Translations under genes and position numbers: made by a program | In this document: piece after piece, positions 34,123 to 42,675 of the stretch | How positions within the stretch are numbered: the first letter of the stretch is position 1 | Layout of the letters: each line of letters opens with the position of its first letter | Assembly (NCBI RefSeq): GCF_008698235.1 | Contig: NZ_PEBH01000011.1 | Location: 1-64,000, forward strand | Reading direction: 5' to 3' | Length of the DNA stretch: 64,000 nucleotides | Source of the DNA: Bifidobacterium rousetti | GTDB lineage: Bacteria > Actinomycetota > Actinomycetes > Actinomycetales > Bifidobacteriaceae | Notes under the pieces: generated by a model | What the model was told of the DNA's origin: nothing | Databases searched by the model: none | Seen by the model: the letters and a program-made list of their open reading frames with translations, nothing else

Positions 34123-37100
34123 TCAGCGCAGGGCCAGCGTCCGGTCCGCGATGCGCATCGCGGATTCACGGTGGGAGACGAGGACGACGGCCTTCGCGGA
34201 GCCGTCCTCGCCCTCTCCCGTTCCTTGAGTTCCTCGAGCGAGATCGCGGATCGAACGCAGGATGACGGCCTCGTTGAGGGCATCGAGACGGCTCGTCGGC
34301 TCGTCGAAGAGGACGAGATCGGCGTCGCGCAGGAACACGCGCGCCAGACCGATGCGCTGGCGCTCGCCTTCGGACAGGCGGTCGCCGAGCTCGCCGACGG
34401 GCGTGTCGAGACCTTCAGGCAGGGAGTCGATCAGGTCGAGGACCGACGCCTTGCGCAGGGCCTCGCGCAGCGCCTCGTCCGACGCCTCGCCCTGCGGCAG
34501 GGCGAGCAGCAGGTTGTCGCGGATCGTGCCGTCGAACAGGTGCGTCTCCTGACCCATCAGGGCCTGGATGCGGCGGCGGTGATGCGCGTTCACCTGCGGC
34601 AGCGGCGTGCCGGACAGCGTGACCGTGCCGGACTGCGGGTCCCAGTAGCGCATGAGCAGCTTGAGCGTCGTGGACTTGCCTCGCCCGGACGGCCCCTGGA
34701 TGCCGAGGATGCCGGCCAGCGGGATGTCCAGCGTGAAGTCGTCGAGCACCGGGCCGCCGGCGACGGTCCCGGACTCGGTTTCGGACTCGGACTCGGACGG
34801 AGTCGCCTTGGAATCCTTCGCGTCCTGCGGGTAGGAGAAGGTGACGCGGTCAAGGCGCATGCCCTCGTAGTCGGGCGTGTGCTTGCCGGATTCGCGCACG
34901 GCCGGCGACTCGTCCATCAGGGCGAACAGACGGCGCGCGGAGGCGAAGGTCTGCGTGAGGTTCGCGGGCAGCGCGCTCAGCGCCATCGTCGGGCCGAAGG
35001 AGCTGGCGAACAGGACGAACGCGACGACGATCGCGGGGAGCCTGTCGGCGGCGAGACCTGCGGACGCGCCACCGAAGGCCGCGAGCAGCATCGCGGCGGT
35101 CGTCAGGATCAGCACGAGCAGGCCGCCGATCGCGGCGAACCGGCCGTTGACGCGGCTCAGATCGGCGTGCTTGCGCCACAGGCGCTTCGTGCGCGCGACG
35201 ATCACGGCGACGCGGTCCTCGCCGCGGCCGAATCGGAGGATCTCGTCGAGACCGCGCATGTCATCGAGCATCACGTCGTCGAGCGCGGACGCCTGACGGC
35301 GGATCGCGGGGCCGAGGTTGCGCACGCCGGTGGCGAAGAACCGCGGCACGGCCACGCCGATGATCAGATGCGCGACGATGAGCAGCAGCGCCATCGCCGG
35401 GTCGAGCGTGAGCAGAGCGATCGTGTAGGCCACGGATGTGACCACGGCGATCGCCACCGGGCTGATCGTGTGCGCGAAGAAGATCTCGAGCAGCTCCACA
35501 TCGGTGGTGATCAGGGCGATGAGATCGCCCTTGCCGTGTCCGGCGAGCTTGGCCGGCGCGAGGCGACGCAGCGCGGCGAACGCCTTCGAACGGAACAGGG
35601 CGAGCAGGTGGAAGGCGACGTTGTGGTTGAGGTATTGCTCGACGTAGCGCATGAGGCCGCGCAGGATCGCGCAGACGACCATCGCGATGACGGCCGATCG
35701 GACGCTCATCCCCCACACCGGCCGTCCGGCGAGCGCGAACGCGGCGATCATGCCGAACACCGGCAGGAAGGTCGCGGAGAGGTGGCCGATCGCGCCGGTG
35801 ACGGAGGCCGCGGTCATGAGTCCGGCGAGCGGCTTCGCCTCGCCCAGCAGGCGGGCGATGAGTTGCTGCGTGGTCATCGGCCCGGTCGGGGCGGATGTGC
35901 AGGAGCCGGTGTTGGCGGCGGTCGAGTTCCGGCGTTCCTCGAGCTGGCGGGCCGCGCGCTCCTTGCGGCGCTTGGCGACGCCTTCGCCATCATAGGAGGG
36001 CGGGACGGATGCGTCGGCTTCGCCGGTGGCTTCTCCCCCGGTCGGCTCCGCTGACAGCCCTGCCGTCAGAGGGGGACGGAAGGCATTCTCGTCGGTGTTC
36101 TCATCGAGCGACTCGATGTCGGCCTGGGTGCGGAAGAGTTCGGCGTATCGGCCGTCGGCGGTGAGCAGGTCGAGGTGGTCGCCGGTTTCGACGGTCTCGC
36201 CGTGGTCGAAGACGACGATGTTGTCGGCACGCACGGCGTTGGCCATGCGGTGCGTGATCATGACGACGGTCTTGCCGTGGGTGGCGGCGAGATCGCGGAT
36301 CGTGGCGAGGATCAGCTCCTCGCTTTCGACGTCGACGCTGCTGGTCGCCTCGTCGAAGACGACGATCGGCGCGTCGTGCAGCAGCGCGCGGGCGATCGCG
36401 ATGCGCTGGCGCTGGCCGCCGGAGAGGTTCGCGGCGTCCTGTTCGATGGTCATGTCGAGGCCGTCGGGCTGTTCGCGCACGAAGTCGGCGATGCGCGCCT
36501 GTTCGAGCGCCTGCCAGAGGCGGGATTCGACGGCGTCCGCGTCGCTGTCGGCCGAGGCCGTGGACTCGCCCGCGGGCAGGGCCATCGTGAGGTTGTCGCG
36601 CAGGGTGGCTGCGAACAGGTGGCTGCGCGCGCCGATCAGCGTGACCGCGCGGGAGAGCGATTCGACGTCGAGGCGCGAGACCTCGACGGCCGTCGCGTCC
36701 CCGGTGACGCCGGCCGCGGAGTCGGTCTCGCCGATCGTCAGGGAGCCGGAGTAGCCGGTGATCGTGCCGGCGAGCAGCGCGGCGGCGGTCGACTTGCCGG
36801 AGCCGGACAGGCCGACGATCGCGGTGACCAGGCCGGGGCGCGCGGTGAAGGTGACGTCGCGCAGGGCGGGTGACGGGACCGCGGAGTCGGACGTGTCGGC
36901 GGAGTCGCCCGAATCACCCGCATCATAGGAGAAACCGACGTGGTCGAACCGGACGGTGAGGTCGGCGGCGCCGGCGGGCAGGGACTCGTCGCCGCGCGGC
37001 GGTTCGGGCGCGTCGAGGAGGGCGAAGATGCGCTTGGTGGAGGTCATGCCGTTCATCGCGACGTGGAAGTACGACCCGAGCTGGCGCAGCGGGATGAAGA

Positions 37101-38103
37101 AATCGGCGGACAGCAGGGCGATGAGCAGCAGTCCGGACAGCGTGAGCGGGCCGCCGAGACGGAACGGGAACGCGTAGGCGAGCGCGTACCCGACGTACGC
37201 GAGCGGGCCGGGCAGGCCGCCGGCCCAGGTGACGAGCGAAACGCCCGCACCGGCACCCGCACCCGCGGCGAGCCCGGAGGCATACTGCCACAGCGCGACG
37301 CCGATGCCGGCCGCGGTGCCGCCGTACGCGACGATGTCCATCGCGGACAGGGAACGCAGCTGGATCTGGAGCACGCGCATCGTCATCACGCGGAAGTTCT
37401 CGGCCTTCTCGTCCATCTCGCGGGCGGCACGCTCGTCGGCGTCGAACGCCTTCAGGGTCTCGAGGCCCTGCAGGTCGTCGAGGAAGGCGGCGCCCATGTC
37501 GGTGTAGCGTCCCCAGTACTTCTTAAACACGCGGGCGGCGCTCATCGCGACCATGCCGACGATCACGACGATGAGCGGCGCGCAGACGAGCAGGGTGAGC
37601 GAGGTCGGCAGGTTGATCGGGGCGATCACAAGGAACAGCGTGAGCGGCGCGATCACCGCGTAGAACAGTTGCGGCAGGAACAGTTCGAAGAAGGTCTGGA
37701 TCTGCTCGATGCCCTCGCCGGCGGATTGGACGACGTCGGCGGTCTTCACGCGGGAACGGTAGGAGGGGCCGAGCGCGAGCATCTTGCGGTACAGCTTCTC
37801 GCGCAGCGCGAGCTTGACGCGCTCGGAGGCCTCGGTGCCGAGTCGTGCGGCGAGCGTGGTCATCCAGAATCGGATGATCGCGCACACGGCGATCATCGCG
37901 AGGTAGACGAGGAGGTCGCCGGCCATCGGCCTGTCGGCGTGGCCCGACCCGACGCCCACGGCCGCAAGCAGGTTGCCGAGCAGCGCGACGAGCGCGACCA
38001 TGAACCCGATGTTGGCGAGCAGCGCCACCCACAGGCACGCGATCTTGCCCGCCACGAGCCGGCCGATGCCGGGCGCCAGTTGGAACAGTCGTTTATCGAA
38101 CAT
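34123..38103 (-). CDS. Fused double ABC exporter (two TMD-NBD units in one chain, CydDC-like layout)
   Basis: This 1326-residue protein carries two complete ABC half-exporters. Unit 1: six membrane segments in residues 1-340, Walker A GLSGSGKST at about 434, signature LSGGQRQR at about 559, Walker B VVFDEATSSVD and the switch His in MITHR. Unit 2: membrane segments at about 750-1040, Walker A GPSGRGKST at about 1138, signature LSEGERQR at about 1244, VLFDEPTSRLD and LVSHRE. The arrangement and the first TMD recall CydD-CydC, usually two proteins; no cytochrome bd genes are in the window, so the substrate is open. The linker (about 660-730) is charged and contains a translated copy of an intergenic repeat. 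The start at 38103 has GAAGGGAAGC upstream. The 350-bp gap to the divergent antiporter gene shows nothing certain. Confidence 0.88.
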   Translation of the reverse strand: MFDKRLFQLAPGIGRLVAGKIACLWVALLANIGFMVALVALLGNLLAAVGVGSGHADRPMAGDLLVYLAMIAVCAIIRFWMTTLAARLGTEASERVKLALREKLYRKMLALGPSYRSRVKTADVVQSAGEGIEQIQTFFELFLPQLFYAVIAPLTLFLVIAPINLPTSLTLLVCAPLIVVIVGMVAMSAARVFKKYWGRYTDMGAAFLDDLQGLETLKAFDADERAAREMDEKAENFRVMTMRVLQIQLRSLSAMDIVAYGGTAAGIGVALWQYASGLAAGAGAGAGVSLVTWAGGLPGPLAYVGYALAYAFPFRLGGPLTLSGLLLIALLSADFFIPLRQLGSYFHVAMNGMTSTKRIFALLDAPEPPRGDESLPAGAADLTVRFDHVGFSYDAGDSGDSADTSDSAVPSPALRDVTFTARPGLVTAIVGLSGSGKSTAAALLAGTITGYSGSLTIGETDSAAGVTGDATAVEVSRLDVESLSRAVTLIGARSHLFAATLRDNLTMALPAGESTASADSDADAVESRLWQALEQARIADFVREQPDGLDMTIEQDAANLSGGQRQRIAIARALLHDAPIVVFDEATSSVDVESEELILATIRDLAATHGKTVVMITHRMANAVRADNIVVFDHGETVETGDHLDLLTADGRYAELFRTQADIESLDENTDENAFRPPLTAGLSAEPTGGEATGEADASVPPSYDGEGVAKRRKERAARQLEERRNSTAANTGSCTSAPTGPMTTQQLIARLLGEAKPLAGLMTAASVTGAIGHLSATFLPVFGMIAAFALAGRPVWGMSVRSAVIAMVVCAILRGLMRYVEQYLNHNVAFHLLALFRSKAFAALRRLAPAKLAGHGKGDLIALITTDVELLEIFFAHTISPVAIAVVTSVAYTIALLTLDPAMALLLIVAHLIIGVAVPRFFATGVRNLGPAIRRQASALDDVMLDDMRGLDEILRFGRGEDRVAVIVARTKRLWRKHADLSRVNGRFAAIGGLLVLILTTAAMLLAAFGGASAGLAADRLPAIVVAFVLFASSFGPTMALSALPANLTQTFASARRLFALMDESPAVRESGKHTPDYEGMRLDRVTFSYPQDAKDSKATPSESESETESGTVAGGPVLDDFTLDIPLAGILGIQGPSGRGKSTTLKLLMRYWDPQSGTVTLSGTPLPQVNAHHRRRIQALMGQETHLFDGTIRDNLLLALPQGEASDEALREALRKASVLDLIDSLPEGLDTPVGELGDRLSEGERQRIGLARVFLRDADLVLFDEPTSRLDALNEAVILRSIRDLARGTQGTGEGEDGSAKAVVLVSHRESAMRIADRTLALR
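36033..36082. repeat. Tandem-hairpin repeat, copy 2, inside the ABC exporter gene
   Basis: The stretch CTCCCCCGGTCGGCTCCG, then CTGACAGCCC and CGTCAGAGGGGG, aligns with the intergenic copies at 45425 and 44292. It is read in frame as residues of about 674-690 in the linker between the two exporter halves. Confidence 0.6.
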
Positions 38104-38453
38104 GAATGCTTCCCTTCGCGTGTCAAATCCTTCCCACCGTACCGAAAAGCGGGGGTACACGCCAGATGCGCCTGCAGCGAACGTCATATATCGCCATATG
38201 TTAGGAAACCATAAGGAACACACCCTCATATGCGTATGCGTTCCGTTAGTGGGCGCCCGCCGGTGCACGCTCCGTCAATATCATGAAAGCGGGTCCATGC
38301 CCGTATGGGGCCCACTTCGGGGATGGCGATGGGACGATTGGGGACATCCGTTCCCCGTCATCCGCCCGTCAACGCGCGACCGGACGCCGATTCCCGGCGG
38401 ACCGCGGACGACGCGCGCGAACCGTGCGGCCCCACAAAGGAGCACATGGAACG

Positions 38454-40520
38454 ATGGCGGACGCGATACTCGTCACGGAAATCCTCTTCGCGATTCTGAT
38501 CTCCTCGTTCCTCAGCCGCTTCCTGCCCAAGATCTCGACACCGCTCATCCAGATAGCCTTCGGCATCGCGTGGTACTTCACGCCCGCGCTGCAGAACATC
38601 CAGTTCGAGCCGGACATGTTCATGCTGCTGTTCATCGTCCCGCTGTTCTATCTCGAGGCGCGCAACATCGACCGCGAGGCCCTCGGCAAGGACCTCAACC
38701 TGTCGATGTCGCTCGCGGTCGGCCTCGTGCTGGTGACGATGGCGCTCAGCGGCGTCGCCCTGCACGCGATCTGGCCGGCCATCCCGATGATGGCGGCCGT
38801 CGCGATGGGCGCGGTCATCAGCCCCACCGACGCGGTGTCGGTCGCGCAGCTGGGCGGCGTCGTCAAGCTCACCCCCCGCCAGCAGTCGGTGCTGCAGAGC
38901 GAGAGCCTGCTCAACGACCCGGTCAGCCTCGTCGGCTTCCAGACGATGCTCGTCGCACTGGCCACCGGCAAGTTCTCGCCGGTCGGCTTCGGCTGGCAGG
39001 TGCTGCTGAGCTTCGTGCTCGGCACGCTGATCGGCGCCGTGGTCGGATGGCTGTTCGACCGCATGGTCCTGACCCTGCGCCGCCACAACCTCGAGGACGT
39101 CACCACGCGCATGCTCATGGAGTGCTTCCTGCCGTTCGGCGTGTACCTGATCTCGGAGCACGTCGGCATCTCCGGCCTGCTGGCCGTGGTCGCGTGCGGC
39201 GTAGTGATCACGTTCCCGCGCACCGGCGTCGGCGGCGACGTGGCGCGCGTCAACCTCGTATCGAACTCGGTGTGGCATTTCGTCGACTTCACGCTCAACG
39301 GCATGGTGTTCGTGCTGCTCGGCATCGAACTGCCGATCGCGATGCGCACGATCTGGGACGATCCGCGCGTCAACCTGTGGGCGATGATCGGGCTCGTGCT
39401 GCTGCTGACCGTGCTCACGCTGCTGCTGCGCTTCTTCTGGTGCGTGGCGACCCTGCGCTGGGCGAAGGACCTCGCCACCGGGCTGCGCCGCAAGATGACG
39501 TCGGAACGCTGGCATTCGGCCGTGGTGATGACCTTCGGCGGCCCGAAGGGCGCGATCTCGCTGGCGATGGCGTTCTCGCTGCCGTATTCGGTTGATGACG
39601 GCGCGTCGGTGCCGGTGCGCAACATCATTCTGTTCATCGTCTCGGGCTACATCGTCCTGTCGATCCTCATCTCGAACATCATGCTGCCGTTGCTCTCCCC
39701 CAAGCCCGCGGACACGTCGAAGGAGGAGTGGGCGAGACGCGACATCGAGATGCTGCGCCGCACGATCGCGAAGATCGTCGACGGGGAGACGCCCGAGACG
39801 CACACGGCCGTCACGCGCGTGCTCAAGAGCTACAACGACCGCATCGAACGCGTGGAGGCGAATATCCCCTCGTCCTCGCCGCGCGAGGCCAACGAGCTGC
39901 GCGTGCGCACGCTCGAATGGGAGCGCGACTGGCTGCTCAAATCGATCAAGGCGCGTCAGAACATCGTCGACCCGGACGAGGAGACGCGCACGCAGCTCGA
40001 GGGCGCCCGGTACCTGCTCGAGCACATCGAGGGGGTGCTGGAGCGGCTGGAGCCCGGCGACGGCGAGCGCACGGTGCGCCACGGCCTGTCGTTCCGCCTC
40101 GCGAAGCTGCGCCGCCGGTTCATGCCGGTGATCCGTCGCTTCTGGGAGGGCGTGGCCCGGCGCACGCCCGGCCTCGAGGCAGAGCGCACGCGCGCGATCC
40201 GCGCGGTGCAGGTGCCGCTGTACAACGATGTCATGGAGAAGCTGCAGGATCTCATGCTCGACCACGTCTACGACGCCGAGCTGGTCGCGGAGCTGCTCAT
40301 CGAATACCGCAAGGGCCTCAACCAGATCCTGGACACATCCATGTCGGCGATCCCGATCGCGGACGAATCACAGGTCGAGGCCGTGCGCGCCGACGCGATG
40401 CGCATGGAGCTCGACACGATCCGCGAGATGCTCGAAAACCAGGAGATCACCCGCGAGGACGCCCGCCTCATGCGCGCCAACGTCCACCTGATGCAGGCCG
40501 AAACGGTGATGGCCCAGTAA
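38454..40520 (+). CDS. Na+/H+ antiporter of the CPA1 family
   Basis: The 688-residue protein has about 12 membrane segments with the CPA1 core: GAVISPTDAVSVAQL (ion-binding region), SLLNDPVSLVGF (the ND motif) and FGGPKGAISLAMAFSL. It exchanges Na+ or K+ for protons across the cytoplasmic membrane. A cytoplasmic tail of about 260 residues, rich in Glu/Arg helices (for example EEWARRDIEMLRRTIAKIVD), follows the membrane part, as in many NhaP-type proteins. The start at 38454 has AAAGGAG eleven bases upstream; an ATG at 38446 is out of frame. An upstream in-frame extension of 57 residues is low-quality sequence. Confidence 0.92.
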   Translation: MADAILVTEILFAILISSFLSRFLPKISTPLIQIAFGIAWYFTPALQNIQFEPDMFMLLFIVPLFYLEARNIDREALGKDLNLSMSLAVGLVLVTMALSGVALHAIWPAIPMMAAVAMGAVISPTDAVSVAQLGGVVKLTPRQQSVLQSESLLNDPVSLVGFQTMLVALATGKFSPVGFGWQVLLSFVLGTLIGAVVGWLFDRMVLTLRRHNLEDVTTRMLMECFLPFGVYLISEHVGISGLLAVVACGVVITFPRTGVGGDVARVNLVSNSVWHFVDFTLNGMVFVLLGIELPIAMRTIWDDPRVNLWAMIGLVLLLTVLTLLLRFFWCVATLRWAKDLATGLRRKMTSERWHSAVVMTFGGPKGAISLAMAFSLPYSVDDGASVPVRNIILFIVSGYIVLSILISNIMLPLLSPKPADTSKEEWARRDIEMLRRTIAKIVDGETPETHTAVTRVLKSYNDRIERVEANIPSSSPREANELRVRTLEWERDWLLKSIKARQNIVDPDEETRTQLEGARYLLEHIEGVLERLEPGDGERTVRHGLSFRLAKLRRRFMPVIRRFWEGVARRTPGLEAERTRAIRAVQVPLYNDVMEKLQDLMLDHVYDAELVAELLIEYRKGLNQILDTSMSAIPIADESQVEAVRADAMRMELDTIREMLENQEITREDARLMRANVHLMQAETVMAQ

Positions 40521-40536
40521 GCCGGCGGCAAACCGG

Positions 40537-40566
40537 CCCGTTGTGGCCCGTTGTGACCCGTTGTGG
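40537..40566. repeat. Three tandem copies of a 10-bp unit
   Basis: CCCGTTGTG(G/A) occurs three times in a row, 16 bp after the antiporter stop. TTGTG...CACAA inverted pairs follow at 40561-40576 and 40592-40609. They lie in the 246-bp space before the acyl-CoA synthetase gene and may belong to its control region. Confidence 0.55.
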
Positions 40567-40766
40567 CTTCGCACAAAAGCGGGGCCGCGGGTTGTGGCAT
40601 TGCGCACAATACGGCGCAACCTACGGGCGCGTAACCTCGTTGACAACATGACGGGGAGCGTCAACGTTCGACCGCAGGACCACGTAGGACCACATCGCTG
40701 GCGCCGGGCACGCGGACGCGCGACCATCCCCGCCGCCGAACGTACGTAAGGAACGTGGAACCCGCA

Positions 40767-42590
40767 ATGCTCACCGAATACACCACCCCCGGCTCGTCGA
40801 TCGAGCTCAAGGACGACCAGACCATCTACTCCCTGCTCACCGCACGCCTCGAGCGCACCGGCGAGGACACGGTCATCGCCGAGAAGAAGCTCGGCCCCGG
40901 CCGCTGGCAGAACATCACCACCGGCGACTTCCACCGCATGGTCGTCTCCGCGGCGCGCGGCCTGATCGCCCTCGGCATCAGCAAGGGCGACGCCGTGACG
41001 ATCTTCTCCTCGACCCGTCTCGAATGGGGCGTGCTCGACTTCGCGATCGCCGCGATCGGCGCGGTCAGCGTGCCGATCTACGACACCGACTCCGCCGCGC
41101 AGGCCGAGCGCATCATGAACGACTCCGACGTGAAGCTCGCGTTCGCCGACGACCGCGAGCGCTTCGACCGCCTCGACTCGGTCAAGGACCGTTGCCCGGC
41201 CCTGAAGCAGATCCTCATGATCGAGGGCAACGCGCTGGGCGCGCTGGAGGGTCTCGGCGTCACGGTGTCGGACGAGGAGCTGGACGAGCGCATCGCCTCG
41301 GTGAAGATCGACGATCTCGCGACGATCGTCTACACGTCCGGTTCGACCGGCGCGCCGAAGGGCGTTGAGCTCACGCACCGCAACTTCGTGTCGATCACGC
41401 TCGCCGCGAGCGAGGCCCTGCACGAGATGGTCCTCGACGATCATCCGCGCCTACTGCTGTTCCTGCCGCTCGCCCACTGCTTCGCCCGGTTCATCCAGTA
41501 CGCGTCGATCGCCTCCGACGACGGCGTGGTCGGCTACCTGCCGGACACGAAGTCCCTGCTGCCGGATCTGCGCTCGTTCGAGCCGACGTACCTCCTCGGC
41601 GTGCCGCGCGTGTTCGAGAAGGTGTACAACGCGGCCTCGCACAAGGCGGGCGCAGGCTGGAAGGGCCGCCTGTTCCTCAAGGCGGCGGACGCGGCGATCG
41701 CGTGGAGCCGCGAGGAGCAGACCGGCGAGAAGCACACGCTGCGCGAGATCGCCGACCACGCGCGCTACGAGGCGCTCGTCTACCGCACGGTGCGCGGCGC
41801 GCTCGGCCCGAAGATCAAGTACGTGGCGTGCGGCGGCGCGCCGCTCTCGCTCGATCTCGCGCACTTCTACAACGGCATCGGCCTGCCGATGATCCAGGGC
41901 TACGGCATGACGGAGACGGCCGCGCCGTTCGCCGCCACGCGCGTCGACGACAACGTGATCGGCACGGTCGGCCAGCCCGCGCCCGGTTCCTCGGTGCGCA
42001 TCGCCGAGGACGGCGAGCTGCAGGTCAAGGGCCCGAACGTGTTCCGCGGCTACCACAACCTGCCCGACAAGACCGCCGAGGCGTTCACGTCCGACGGCTG
42101 GCTGAAGACCGGCGACCTCGCGTCGATCGACGACGAGGGCCGCATCGCGATCACCGGCCGCAAGAAGGACATCATCATCACGGCCGGCGGCAAGAACGTC
42201 TCCCCGATCCCGCTGGAGGAGGAGATCGCCAAGTGCCCGATCGTCGAACACGCGGTGGTGGTCGGCGACCAGCGCCCGTTCATCGGCGCGCTGGTGACGC
42301 TCGACCCGGAGGCGCTGGCCCTGTGGCTGCCCGCACACGGCCTGTCGATCGACACCCCGATCGACCGCCTCGCGACGAACGCGGCCGTCCACGACGAGAT
42401 CCAGCGCTACGTCGACAAGGCCAACGCGACGGTCTCGCGCGCCGAGTCCGTGCGCAAGTTCGTGGTCCTCGACACGCAACTGACGCAGGAGAACAAGTGC
42501 CTGACCCCCTCGCTCAAGGTGGTGCGCCCGGCCGTCAACCGCGTCTTCGCCGACGTCATCGAACACGACCTCTACGCCGGCAAGCGCTGA
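40767..42590 (+). CDS. Long-chain fatty acid-CoA ligase (AMP-dependent synthetase)
   Basis: This adenylate-forming enzyme activates long-chain fatty acids as acyl-CoA. The ATP-binding loop YTSGSTGAPKG is at about residues 189-199. QGYGMTETAAP, DGWLKTGDLASIDDEGRI and GRKKDIIITAGGKNVSPI (catalytic hinge and Lys region) follow. With 607 residues it resembles the FAA/FadD15-type enzymes of actinobacteria. In bifidobacteria, which lack beta-oxidation, the likely role is incorporating exogenous fatty acids into lipids. The start is uncertain between the ATG at 40767 and a GTG at 40755, the AAGGA motif being badly spaced for both. Confidence 0.93.
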   Translation: MLTEYTTPGSSIELKDDQTIYSLLTARLERTGEDTVIAEKKLGPGRWQNITTGDFHRMVVSAARGLIALGISKGDAVTIFSSTRLEWGVLDFAIAAIGAVSVPIYDTDSAAQAERIMNDSDVKLAFADDRERFDRLDSVKDRCPALKQILMIEGNALGALEGLGVTVSDEELDERIASVKIDDLATIVYTSGSTGAPKGVELTHRNFVSITLAASEALHEMVLDDHPRLLLFLPLAHCFARFIQYASIASDDGVVGYLPDTKSLLPDLRSFEPTYLLGVPRVFEKVYNAASHKAGAGWKGRLFLKAADAAIAWSREEQTGEKHTLREIADHARYEALVYRTVRGALGPKIKYVACGGAPLSLDLAHFYNGIGLPMIQGYGMTETAAPFAATRVDDNVIGTVGQPAPGSSVRIAEDGELQVKGPNVFRGYHNLPDKTAEAFTSDGWLKTGDLASIDDEGRIAITGRKKDIIITAGGKNVSPIPLEEEIAKCPIVEHAVVVGDQRPFIGALVTLDPEALALWLPAHGLSIDTPIDRLATNAAVHDEIQRYVDKANATVSRAESVRKFVVLDTQLTQENKCLTPSLKVVRPAVNRVFADVIEHDLYAGKR

Positions 42591-42610
42591 GCGCGCCGGG
42601 GCCGAAAACC

Positions 42611-42652
42611 GTGAAGGGCCCGACTCCCCTGATGGGGAATCGGGCCCTTCAC
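42611..42652. terminator. Bidirectional terminator between acyl-CoA synthetase and araA
   Basis: GTGAAGGGCCCGA and TCGGGCCCTTCAC pair perfectly over 13 bp, and TCCCC/GGGGA inside extends the stem. It lies between convergent genes. It lacks a long T-run but should serve both. Confidence 0.8.
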
Positions 42653-42675
42653 GTGGTTACTAACAGGTCAGCCGA

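Noticed and set aside
40537..40566. Three tandem 10-bp repeats considered as a CRISPR remnant
   Set aside because: Units are too short, adjacent without spacers, and no cas gene is present anywhere in the window.
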